In this document: positions 34,062-41,443 of the stretch, in pieces
Numbering within the stretch: the stretch's first letter is position 1
How the letters are laid out: each line of letters opens with the position of its first letter
DNA from: CAZYVD01 sp964651045
Lineage (GTDB): Bacteria > Zhuqueibacterota > QNDG01 > DSAB01
Length of the DNA stretch: 64,000 nucleotides
Direction of reading: 5' to 3'
Assembly: GCA_964651045.1 (NCBI GenBank)
Contig: CAZYVD010000004.1
Location: 24,420 to 88,419 of the forward strand
Position numbers and translations under genes: made by a program
The notes under the pieces: generated by a model
The model's database searches: none
Seen by the model: the letters and a program-made list of their open reading frames with translations, nothing else
What the model was told of the DNA's origin: nothing

Positions 34062-35132
34062 CTAATATTTCTTCACCATCTCTTCTTTCCGCAATACCCT
34101 CAAGACTCCATGTGCAAGAGCCTCCATCTCATTTTCTCCACCATATATGTAAACAGGAGCTATAAAAGATATCCTCTCTTTTATCCACTCTACTAGCATA
34201 ACAGAGTTTGCCAATCCTCCTGTAATGACTATACAATCGACACTTCCTTTTAACACACTAGACATGGCTCCAATCTCTTTGGCTATCTGGTAGGCCATGG
34301 CTTCATAGATCAGTCTTGCATCTTCATCTCCTTTCTCTATCCTCCTTTCCACCTCTCTCGAATCATTTGTGCCAAGATATGCTACAAGCCCTCCATTACC
34401 AACTATGCGCTTCTTCATCTCTTCGAAAGAGAATTTCCCTGAATAACACAACTTTACAAGCGAACTAACAGGCAGAGAACCCGACCTCTCAGGAGAGAAG
34501 GGTCCCCCCTCATTTGCATTGTTCACATCTATTATTCTTCCTTTTCTTATGGGACAGATAGAGATTCCGCCTCCAAGATGCGCAACTATTAGATTGATCT
34601 CTGTCAGCGATTTTCCAAGATCACGAGCAGCCCTGTATGCCGTTGCCCTTATGTTAAGAGTATGGAGCAGACTGATCCTTTCGAGCTCTGGTATGCCTGA
34701 TATGCGAGCAATTGGTTCAAACTCGTCTACCGATACTGGATCAACAAAATAGGCCGAAACGCCTGCCTTCTCTGCCAGTTCATGAGCAAGTACTGCACCT
34801 ATGTTAGAGATGTGATCGGCCTGAACATTACCCATTTTTATATCATCTAAGAGTTTTTCATCAACAAGATATGTTCCACTTCCTAAAGGCCTGAACGGGC
34901 CGCCTCTTCCAACAACAGCAGAGACCATCTTAAGATCGACTCCTCTATTTTTCAACAGATCCATTATGTCTATCCTTCGCATCTCCAACTGTTCTATCGA
35001 TCTGTTAAAACCATCAAGATCTTCTTTTCTATAAGTTATGGTCTCACTCCAGGCCTCTTTTTCGTCTTCATACATCGCTATCTTGGTTGATGTTGAACCA
35101 GGATTAATTACAAGGATACGATACATCTTCAC
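34062..35132 (-). CDS. buk: Butyrate kinase (copy 2)
   Basis: The 356-residue paralogue shares INPGSTSTKIAMYED, GRGGPFRPLGSGTYLV, HLGGGISICPIRKGRIIDVNNANEGGPF and VITGGLANSVMLV. The start may be the GTG at 35132 or the ATG at 35126, which has GAGGGTGAAG upstream. Two kinases with one Ptb is a duplication seen in fermenters of branched-chain amino acids. Compared with copy 1, residues just after the HxGGGIS motif and around NANEGG differ, which could affect the acyl pocket (inference). Confidence 0.94.
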   Translation of the reverse strand: MKMYRILVINPGSTSTKIAMYEDEKEAWSETITYRKEDLDGFNRSIEQLEMRRIDIMDLLKNRGVDLKMVSAVVGRGGPFRPLGSGTYLVDEKLLDDIKMGNVQADHISNIGAVLAHELAEKAGVSAYFVDPVSVDEFEPIARISGIPELERISLLHTLNIRATAYRAARDLGKSLTEINLIVAHLGGGISICPIRKGRIIDVNNANEGGPFSPERSGSLPVSSLVKLCYSGKFSFEEMKKRIVGNGGLVAYLGTNDSREVERRIEKGDEDARLIYEAMAYQIAKEIGAMSSVLKGSVDCIVITGGLANSVMLVEWIKERISFIAPVYIYGGENEMEALAHGVLRVLRKEEMVKKY

Positions 35133-35167
35133 CCTCTTAAAATCATTACCAAATCTGACAAATCTTC

Positions 35168-35752
35168 CTATGATTCTGAGACAGATCTTCCCTCTCTAAA
35201 AGCCTTCTTATTCAAATCCTCTGTCCCCTTTGGCACCATTTCTTCGATAACAGTTGTCCATATCTGTTCAGAAATATCCATGTAAGAGGACAGTACCCCA
35301 AGAAGAATCGTATTCACCAATCTCAGATTCCCGAGCCTCTCTGCAATATTTGAACAATCTACAACTACTACATTTTTTACCCTTTTCTTAATTCTTTCTA
35401 TAGGATTCTCTGGATAGCTATATCCCTTCATAGATGATATGGGCGGAATCAATTTATAATCATTTATTATTATGGTTCCCTTTTCCTTGAGATAATGAAC
35501 CCATCTCAATGCCTCTGCCTTCTCAAAGGCCACTATTATATCCGCATCTCCTTTTTTAATCAACGGAGAATACACTTTTTTACCAAAACGAACATGGCTT
35601 GAAACAACCCCTCCCCTCTGAGCCATTCCATGCACTTCACTCTTCTTGGCATCATATCCAGCCTTTAGTGCAACATTACAAATAATCTCACTCGCCAGCA
35701 GCACTCCCTGGCCACCGACTCCAACTATTAGTATATTTTTATTCCTATCCAT
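35168..35752 (-). CDS. iorB: Indolepyruvate:ferredoxin oxidoreductase beta subunit
   Basis: The protein starts MDRNKNILIVGVGGQGVLLASEI, the gamma-type domain of this enzyme family, and contains KKSEVHGMAQRGGVVSSHVRFG. Its length from the ATG at 35752 is 194 residues, the family standard. A longer frame to 35818 would overlap iorA and is unlikely; the chosen ATG has AGGTGG upstream. It works with IorA to oxidise aryl pyruvates from aromatic amino acids to aryl-acetyl-CoA with ferredoxin as acceptor. Confidence 0.94.
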   Translation of the reverse strand: MDRNKNILIVGVGGQGVLLASEIICNVALKAGYDAKKSEVHGMAQRGGVVSSHVRFGKKVYSPLIKKGDADIIVAFEKAEALRWVHYLKEKGTIIINDYKLIPPISSMKGYSYPENPIERIKKRVKNVVVVDCSNIAERLGNLRLVNTILLGVLSSYMDISEQIWTTVIEEMVPKGTEDLNKKAFREGRSVSES

Positions 35753-35763
35753 AGAAAACCCAC

Positions 35764-37533
35764 CTATTCTTTTTGAATTATTGCATCTACAGGACATACC
35801 TGCGCACAAACTGAACAACCTGTACAGAGATTACCATCGATTATGCATTTTGTCAATCCCTTTTCACTCTTCTCCTCAGACTCGCTTATTGCCGGACAAT
35901 TTACCTTAAGGCATAAATGACAACCCGTGCACTTTTCAGAATCAATATAAAACGGATTCTGTTTAATCAACTTTCTATTCTCTGGTGGAAAAAGAGCACA
36001 TGGTCTATTTGTGATTACTACAGATAGCTCATCCGACTGCATCTCTTCGCTCAAGACCTTCTCCATCTCATCCAGCATATAGGGATCTACAACCCTGACT
36101 CTCTTTGCACCAAGGGCCTTACAGAGCTCGGTTAAATTAATATGTTTACCTTCTGTTCCCATTAGTGTATTGCCAGTACCAGGATGGTGCTGTCCGCCTG
36201 TCATTGCCGTAATCCTGTTATCTGCTATTACTACCGTTATACCGGCCCTATCATTTATTCCATTGAGCAGTCCTGTCATTCCAGAGTGAAGAAATGTTGA
36301 ATCTCCTATGGTAGCCACTATCCCCTTTCCACTTCCCTTAGCTTTTGCCATTCCAATTCCCACTCCTATTGAAGCACCCATCTCTACACATGTATCACCC
36401 GATTCCAGCGGAGGGAGCACACCAAGTGTATAACATCCAATGTCTGTTGTAACTACTGCCTTCAGTTTTTTCAAAACATAGTAAAGACCTCTGTGAGGGC
36501 ATCCAGGACAGAATATCGGTGGACGGACTATTACATCTTCCCCAGTCGGAACAGCTCTCTTTTTCTCAAGCACACCCGCCTCTATGAAACCAGACTCCAC
36601 AACATCCGGGGAGAGTTCTCCTAAATTGGTCCAGTACTTCTTGCCCTCACAACCGATTCCTTGAGCCTTAATCTGTTCTTCGATGAATGGCTCAAGCTCC
36701 TCGACTACAAACAGTGTTTCTACCATCTCAGAGAATCGGCGAATTTTCTCTATTGGAAGGGGATAGCTCATACCCAGCTTAAGTATAGATGCTTCTGGCA
36801 AGACCTCCTTTACATACTGGTAGGCAACTCCATCTGTAATTACTCCTACCCCTTTTGTTCCATGCTCTATTCTGTTTAAATCGGTCTCCTCAGAAAACTG
36901 TTGAAGTTTCTTTAATCTTTCTACTGTAAGAGGATGACGGATTCTTCCATGTGCAGGAAGAACAACAAACTTCTTGGGATCACGTTTGAACCCTTTTACA
37001 GGAAATTGTTGTCTCTGACCAAATTCAACTACACCCTTTGAGTGGCATATCCTTGTTGTCATCCTCAACATTACTGGCACATCAAATTTTGAACTTATCG
37101 ATAATGCTTCACCTACAAAATCTTTGGCCTCCTGACTATCTGAAGGTTCAAGACATGGATAACCTGCAAACTTTGCATAATAACGATTATCCTGTTCATT
37201 CTGTGATGAATGCATACCAGGATCGTCTGCACTAACAATGATAAATCCTCCAGGAGCTCCAATAAGACTCATTGACATGAATGGATCGGCTGCAACGTTG
37301 AGGCCCACGTGCTTCATTGCAACCAGTGATCTGGCACCTTCAAATGTGGCACCCATAGCAACTTCAAAAGCAACCTTCTCATTTGGGGACCACTCACAAT
37401 AAATTTCAGGATAGTTTTTAACATTTTCTAAAATTTCTGTACTCGGAGTACCTGGATAGGCTGTCGCGACATGAAGACCATATTCATAACATCCTCTGGC
37501 TACTGCTTCATTTCCTGATAAGATAGCTTTCAT
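35764..37533 (-). CDS. iorA: Indolepyruvate:ferredoxin oxidoreductase alpha subunit
   Basis: This 589-residue chain fuses alpha and beta catalytic domains and a C-terminal ferredoxin domain. Motifs are MKAILSGNEAVARGCYEYGLHVATAYPGTPSTEI, the TPP-binding ATIGDSTFLHSGMTGL with VIADNRITAMTGGQHHPGTG, and the cluster motifs CTGCHLCLKVNCP and CTGCSVCAQVCP. It is complete. It lies between porB and iorB with short spacers. The enzyme acts on indolepyruvate, phenylpyruvate and hydroxyphenylpyruvate in archaea and anaerobes. Confidence 0.95.
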   Translation of the reverse strand: MKAILSGNEAVARGCYEYGLHVATAYPGTPSTEILENVKNYPEIYCEWSPNEKVAFEVAMGATFEGARSLVAMKHVGLNVAADPFMSMSLIGAPGGFIIVSADDPGMHSSQNEQDNRYYAKFAGYPCLEPSDSQEAKDFVGEALSISSKFDVPVMLRMTTRICHSKGVVEFGQRQQFPVKGFKRDPKKFVVLPAHGRIRHPLTVERLKKLQQFSEETDLNRIEHGTKGVGVITDGVAYQYVKEVLPEASILKLGMSYPLPIEKIRRFSEMVETLFVVEELEPFIEEQIKAQGIGCEGKKYWTNLGELSPDVVESGFIEAGVLEKKRAVPTGEDVIVRPPIFCPGCPHRGLYYVLKKLKAVVTTDIGCYTLGVLPPLESGDTCVEMGASIGVGIGMAKAKGSGKGIVATIGDSTFLHSGMTGLLNGINDRAGITVVIADNRITAMTGGQHHPGTGNTLMGTEGKHINLTELCKALGAKRVRVVDPYMLDEMEKVLSEEMQSDELSVVITNRPCALFPPENRKLIKQNPFYIDSEKCTGCHLCLKVNCPAISESEEKSEKGLTKCIIDGNLCTGCSVCAQVCPVDAIIQKE

Positions 37534-37568
37534 GTTAGCTCCTATTTAAATTATTCTACTGCTTTTTT

Positions 37569-38480
37569 TCAATTCTCTCCAAAGGCTTCAATAAGTTTCA
37601 TTAGATGATTCCACTTCTCATTAACAACACCCTGAATATAGTCAATCTCCTCATCACCTAAATGGCGGAACCGTCCCTGAAGTTTTAAATACTCAACAAC
37701 AGGTTTGGGATTTTTAACATTTCTATTTAATTTATATACCCCATTTTCAACCTCATATATCGGAAAAACAAGAGTCTCTGTTGCAAGACGTGCTATCTTG
37801 ATTGTTATGTCGGGGGGATGCTTCCATCCAGTGGGACAGGGAGCCAAGAGATGAAAAAACTTGGTTCCCTTTATCTGTTTTGCCTTTTTCAATTTTCTAA
37901 TAAAATCTTCGGGATAGGCAACGCTTGCTGTGGCACAGTACGGTATATGGTGAGCTACCATGATTTGCATGATATCCTTTTTTCTTCCTTTTTTATAATG
38001 TTTAACCGGTGTCGTGGTAGTCCAGGCTCCATGGGGTGTTGCCGAAGATCTCTGAATTCCTGTGTTCATGTATGCTTCATTATCGTATACTACATATATT
38101 ATGTTATCGTTTCTCTCTGCTGCTCCCGAAAGCGCCTGTATTCCAATGTCAAATGTACCTCCATCACCAGCCCAAGCCAGAGAAACAACATCGTTCATAT
38201 TTAACTGACTCAATGCATGGCTGATTCCTGAAGCGGTTGCCGCAGCAGTTTCAAATGCGCACTGCTGAACAGGGATGCCAGCAGCAGAATATGGAAAGGG
38301 CCCATCTATCACTGCCCAGCAGCAAGCGGGTATTGATACTATCGTCTTCTTCCCAAGACCCTTAAGAGCATACCGCATTGCAAGTGCAGCACCACATCCC
38401 TGACAGGCCAAATGTCCTGGAGACATTACCTCTTCTTCGGGTAGTGTTAGTTTAATTTTCTTTGTTGAATCAGAACTCAT
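37569..38480 (-). CDS. porB: Pyruvate (or 2-oxoisovalerate):ferredoxin oxidoreductase beta subunit
   Basis: The beta subunit binds TPP through LAWAGDGGTFDIGIQALSGAAER and YDNEAYMNTGIQRS. Cluster-binding cysteines occur in CQGCGAALAMRY, PACCWAVIDGPFP and, further on, APCPTGWKHPP, typical of PorB. From the ATG at 38480 with AGGAGT upstream it has about 303 residues; it overlaps porA by 4 bases. Pyruvate is the default substrate; 2-oxoisovalerate would be attractive because of the isobutyryl-CoA mutase-like protein, but the two cannot be separated by eye. Confidence 0.93.
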   Translation of the reverse strand: MSSDSTKKIKLTLPEEEVMSPGHLACQGCGAALAMRYALKGLGKKTIVSIPACCWAVIDGPFPYSAAGIPVQQCAFETAAATASGISHALSQLNMNDVVSLAWAGDGGTFDIGIQALSGAAERNDNIIYVVYDNEAYMNTGIQRSSATPHGAWTTTTPVKHYKKGRKKDIMQIMVAHHIPYCATASVAYPEDFIRKLKKAKQIKGTKFFHLLAPCPTGWKHPPDITIKIARLATETLVFPIYEVENGVYKLNRNVKNPKPVVEYLKLQGRFRHLGDEEIDYIQGVVNEKWNHLMKLIEAFGEN

Positions 38481-39625
38481 CTTTTTACTCCTATCCAAAC
38501 AATATTTTGGGGTTTGTTGTTCTGCATATATTCGACCATCGATTCTATCTCTCTAATAGAAACATCTCTTCCTCCGAGACCTGCAATGAATCCATATATC
38601 GGGATTGTTTTGCCATATAGAGAAGCCTTTACTTCTGAGAAAAAAGGCCCGGAGTGGCCATAAGAAATTGCCCTGTCAATCACTCCAATACTTGCGGCCT
38701 TACCTGCAATCTCCCTGACCTCCTCTTCAGGAAAGGGCCTGAAATACCGAATCTTTAGACTTCCAACCCTTATTCCTCTTTTCCTCATCCGATCCACAGC
38801 ATCCTTTGCAGTACCAGCAATCGTACCGTAATCGATAAGAATAAACTCTGCATCATCACACATGTAGGATTCGGTAAGACCATATTCTCTCCCGAAAATC
38901 TTTCCAAACTCTTTTCCCACATCCCTTATTACCTGTTTGGCCTTCTGATGGGAAAGCTCTATTTTGTATGAAAATTCATAGTAATTTTCGGGTGATGTAA
39001 GACCACCAAATGCCCTCGGTTTCTCAACATCGAGCTTTATTTTAGGATTGTACGGTGGAAGAAATGAATCAACTCTCTTGCGATCATAAATATCTACAAC
39101 CTGGGAAGTATGAGAGAGAAAAAATGCATCGAGGTTTACAAGTGTGGGAAGCAGGACTTCCTCATTCTCACCTATCTTGTAAGACATTAAGATTGTATCA
39201 AATACTTCCTGGTTATTTTCACAATATATCTGCATCCATCCCGTATCTCTCTGCGAAATCGAATCTGTCGCATCTGCCCAGATTGACCATCCTGGAGCCA
39301 TGGCTCGATTCACATTTGCCAGTACAATTGGCAATCTTGCTCTTGCCGCCCAGTGAATCAACTCATGCATGAGGGCAAGCCCCTGAGCAGATGTTGCAGT
39401 AAATGTCCTAGCACCCGCAGCTTGAGCACCTATACAGGACGCAAGTGCAGAATGCTCTGACTCAACCTTAATGAAGTCGGCATCGAGTTCTCCATCTGCA
39501 ACAATCTCGGAAAGCAGTTCAACTATTGTAGTCTGTGGAGTTATGGGATAAGCTGCTATAACATTTACTCGTGCCATTGTAGCACCGTAAGCCGCAGCAA
39601 AATTTCCTGTTAATATTTTTTTCAT
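38477..39625 (-). CDS. porA: Pyruvate (or 2-oxoisovalerate):ferredoxin oxidoreductase alpha subunit
   Basis: The chain starts MKKILTGNFAAAYGATMARVNVIAAYPITPQT and contains KVESEHSALASCIGAQAAGARTFTATSAQGLALM and NRAMAPGWSIWADATDS, all typical of four-subunit POR/VOR alpha chains. From the ATG at 39625, with GGAGG 8 bases upstream, it has 382 residues; the frame open to 39673 overlaps porD and is not used. The order porG-porD-porA-porB is standard for the four-subunit enzyme. Confidence 0.93.
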   Translation of the reverse strand: MKKILTGNFAAAYGATMARVNVIAAYPITPQTTIVELLSEIVADGELDADFIKVESEHSALASCIGAQAAGARTFTATSAQGLALMHELIHWAARARLPIVLANVNRAMAPGWSIWADATDSISQRDTGWMQIYCENNQEVFDTILMSYKIGENEEVLLPTLVNLDAFFLSHTSQVVDIYDRKRVDSFLPPYNPKIKLDVEKPRAFGGLTSPENYYEFSYKIELSHQKAKQVIRDVGKEFGKIFGREYGLTESYMCDDAEFILIDYGTIAGTAKDAVDRMRKRGIRVGSLKIRYFRPFPEEEVREIAGKAASIGVIDRAISYGHSGPFFSEVKASLYGKTIPIYGFIAGLGGRDVSIREIESMVEYMQNNKPQNIVWIGVKR

Positions 39626-39638
39626 TCTTTGCCTCCTA

Positions 39639-39938
39639 TCACTTACCCTCTTTTTCTGAAACAATCGCATCAAAAGGGCATTCTAAAATACAGATACCGC
39701 ATCCTTTACAGTAATCATAATCGATCTCTGGCGGACTTGTCGGAAAGATTGCAGGTTCAGGACAGTATTTCCAGCATATCATACAGCTCTTGCATTTCTC
39801 TTTTAATATTACTGGACGGATTGACCTCCATGTTGAGGTCTTGTTCATCCTCATGCTGCCAATCGATGCTGGCATTGAAGGCATATCATCCGCTCCCTTA
39901 ATCTTCACTATATCTTTTTCGTTGTTATTACTGGACAT
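39639..39938 (-). CDS. porD: Ferredoxin-type delta subunit of pyruvate oxidoreductase
   Basis: This 99-residue protein has two [4Fe-4S] motifs, CKSCMICWKYCP and CKGCGICILECP, after a 50-residue N-terminal extension containing TSTWRSIRPVI, a segment common to PorD. It lies between porG and porA with about 10-base spacers and supplies the cluster relay of the enzyme. Confidence 0.93.
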   Translation of the reverse strand: MSSNNNEKDIVKIKGADDMPSMPASIGSMRMNKTSTWRSIRPVILKEKCKSCMICWKYCPEPAIFPTSPPEIDYDYCKGCGICILECPFDAIVSEKEGK

Positions 39939-39947
39939 TAAAACCTC

Positions 39948-40502
39948 CTATTTTACCAATTTCTCATAAGTCTCTTTTGCAGCACTGGCATTTTCTTCCT
40001 TTCTGGAAGGAATCTTCTCTTTTATTGCCTCTACTATTGATTCTAATTTTACCAGACCCGTGGCCCTGGCCACAGCCCCGAGGATTGCAGTATTTACTAT
40101 TGGTGCTGCCTTTGTTCCCAATCCATATTTAATGGCAATGGACGAACAATCGACTGTAAAGACTTCTGGATTTTCTACATCTGGAAATGAAAATGAATCG
40201 GGTTCTCTTTCACTGTTTATTATTATCTTCCCTGCTGGTTTCAAACCATCTGTTAATGGTACCGCCCCTATTAATGTAGGATCAAGAATTACCAAAACAT
40301 CTGGTTCGTAAATGTAACAGTGAATTCTTATCTCCTTTTCATCTATGCGTGTATATGCAGTGACAGGGGCGCCCCTCCTTTCGACACCAAAGAATGGGAA
40401 CGACTGAACCTCCTTACCCTCACTAAAGGCGGCCATGGCTAGTATATCTGAGGCCTTTACTGCACCCTGTCCGCCTCTTCCATGAAACCGTATCTCAACC
40501 AT
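39948..40502 (-). CDS. porG: Pyruvate:ferredoxin oxidoreductase gamma subunit
   Basis: The gamma domain begins MVEIRFHGRGGQGAVKASDILAMAAF and includes FPFFGVERRGAPVTAYTRI and KYGLGTKAAPIVNTAILGA. From the ATG at 40502 (GGAGG 6 bases upstream) it has 184 residues. It is the first gene after a terminator at 40547-40575, so transcription of the large metabolic cluster probably starts in the short gap before it; no clear -35/-10 pair could be fixed there. Confidence 0.93.
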   Translation of the reverse strand: MVEIRFHGRGGQGAVKASDILAMAAFSEGKEVQSFPFFGVERRGAPVTAYTRIDEKEIRIHCYIYEPDVLVILDPTLIGAVPLTDGLKPAGKIIINSEREPDSFSFPDVENPEVFTVDCSSIAIKYGLGTKAAPIVNTAILGAVARATGLVKLESIVEAIKEKIPSRKEENASAAKETYEKLVK

Positions 40503-40546
40503 AAATATCCTCCGTCTTATTGTTAAATTTAATGAACATGTTACAA

Positions 40547-40575
40547 TAAAAAAGGGCAAACATCGAGTCTGCCCT
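40547..40575 (-). terminator. Rho-independent terminator after nadC
   Basis: On the minus strand a 6-base stem (AGGGCA/TGCCCT) with an 11-base loop is followed by TTTTTT and ATTG. It begins 4 bases after the nadC stop and precedes porG, separating the nadC transcript from the metabolic cluster. Confidence 0.75.
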
Positions 40576-40578
40576 ATA

Positions 40579-41442
40579 CTATGACACTTTTGACCCCGAT
40601 ATCCGTAGAGATATGTCTAGAGCCTTTACAGAGTGGGTCAGTGCTCCTATAGATATATAATCAACTCCAGTTTCCGCTATGGAACGTACATTTTTCAGAG
40701 AGACATTTCCAGAAGCTTCGACTTCCACTCTGTGATCGATTATTCTCACGGCTTCTCTAATTGTCTCGATCTCCATGTTGTCGAGCATTATTCGATCAAC
40801 CGGAAGATCTAGAGCCTCTTTAACCTCCTTGAGATTGCGAGTCTCCACCTCTATCTTGGTCTTAATTTTCTTCTTCTTTAAATTATTTATACATCTCTCC
40901 ACAGCTTCTCTTACCCCTCCTGCTGCATCTATATGGTTGTCTTTTATCAAGACCATGTCGTATAATCCGAACCTGTGATTTCTACCGCCACCAATCTTGA
41001 CTCCATATTTCTCCAGAATACGCATGCATGGTGTAGTCTTTCTCGTATCGAGGATGACTGCACCTGTACCCTCCACTGCATGAACAAACTTTGATGCTGT
41101 TGTTGCAATTCCAGAAATTCTCTGCAGAAAATTAAGTGCTGTCCTCTCTGCCTTTAATATGCTCCCTAATGAACCTTGAACCCTTCCGATCGTAGTATTC
41201 TCTTTTACTTTATCTCCATCTTTAATGACATACACAAACTCTATCTCACTGTCCACCATTCGAAAGACCCTCTTTGCTACTGGCAGTCCAGCCACAACCC
41301 CCTCTTCCAGTGCAACCAAGACTCCTTCTCCCTTTAAATCCGAAGGAACTATAGAATCGGTTGTTAAATCACCTGCATCTCCGAGATCTTCTCGCAGTGC
41401 ATCGATTATCAGTTTATCAATCCTTTCGAACTCGATTTCCAT
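40579..41442 (-). CDS. nadC: Quinolinate phosphoribosyltransferase (NadC)
   Basis: NadC makes nicotinate mononucleotide from quinolinate and PRPP. The 287-residue protein has the family segments EDLGDAGDLTTDSIVP, ALNFLQRISGIATTASKFV, ILDTRKTTPCMRILEKYGVKIGGGRNHRFGLYDMVLIKDNHI and EVEASGNVSLKNVRSIAETGVDYISIGALTHS. The start lies 1 base after the stop of the TPR gene, so it is probably coupled to it. No other NAD biosynthesis genes are visible in the window. Confidence 0.96.
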   Translation of the reverse strand: MEIEFERIDKLIIDALREDLGDAGDLTTDSIVPSDLKGEGVLVALEEGVVAGLPVAKRVFRMVDSEIEFVYVIKDGDKVKENTTIGRVQGSLGSILKAERTALNFLQRISGIATTASKFVHAVEGTGAVILDTRKTTPCMRILEKYGVKIGGGRNHRFGLYDMVLIKDNHIDAAGGVREAVERCINNLKKKKIKTKIEVETRNLKEVKEALDLPVDRIMLDNMEIETIREAVRIIDHRVEVEASGNVSLKNVRSIAETGVDYISIGALTHSVKALDISLRISGSKVS

Positions 41443-41443
41443 C

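Noticed and set aside
35753..35818. N-terminal extension of IorB to position 35818
   Set aside because: The added residues overlap the iorA end and do not resemble the family; the ATG at 35752 has a proper ribosome site.
40535..40542. Palindrome AACATGTT before porG, possible Rex or FNR-type operator
   Set aside because: Only eight bases are symmetrical and the flanks do not fit the known consensus; a match of this size is expected by chance.
40503..40578. Promoter for the metabolic cluster
   Set aside because: TTGCCC with a 17-base spacer to TTCATT, and other pairs, are too weak to claim, although a promoter is expected there.
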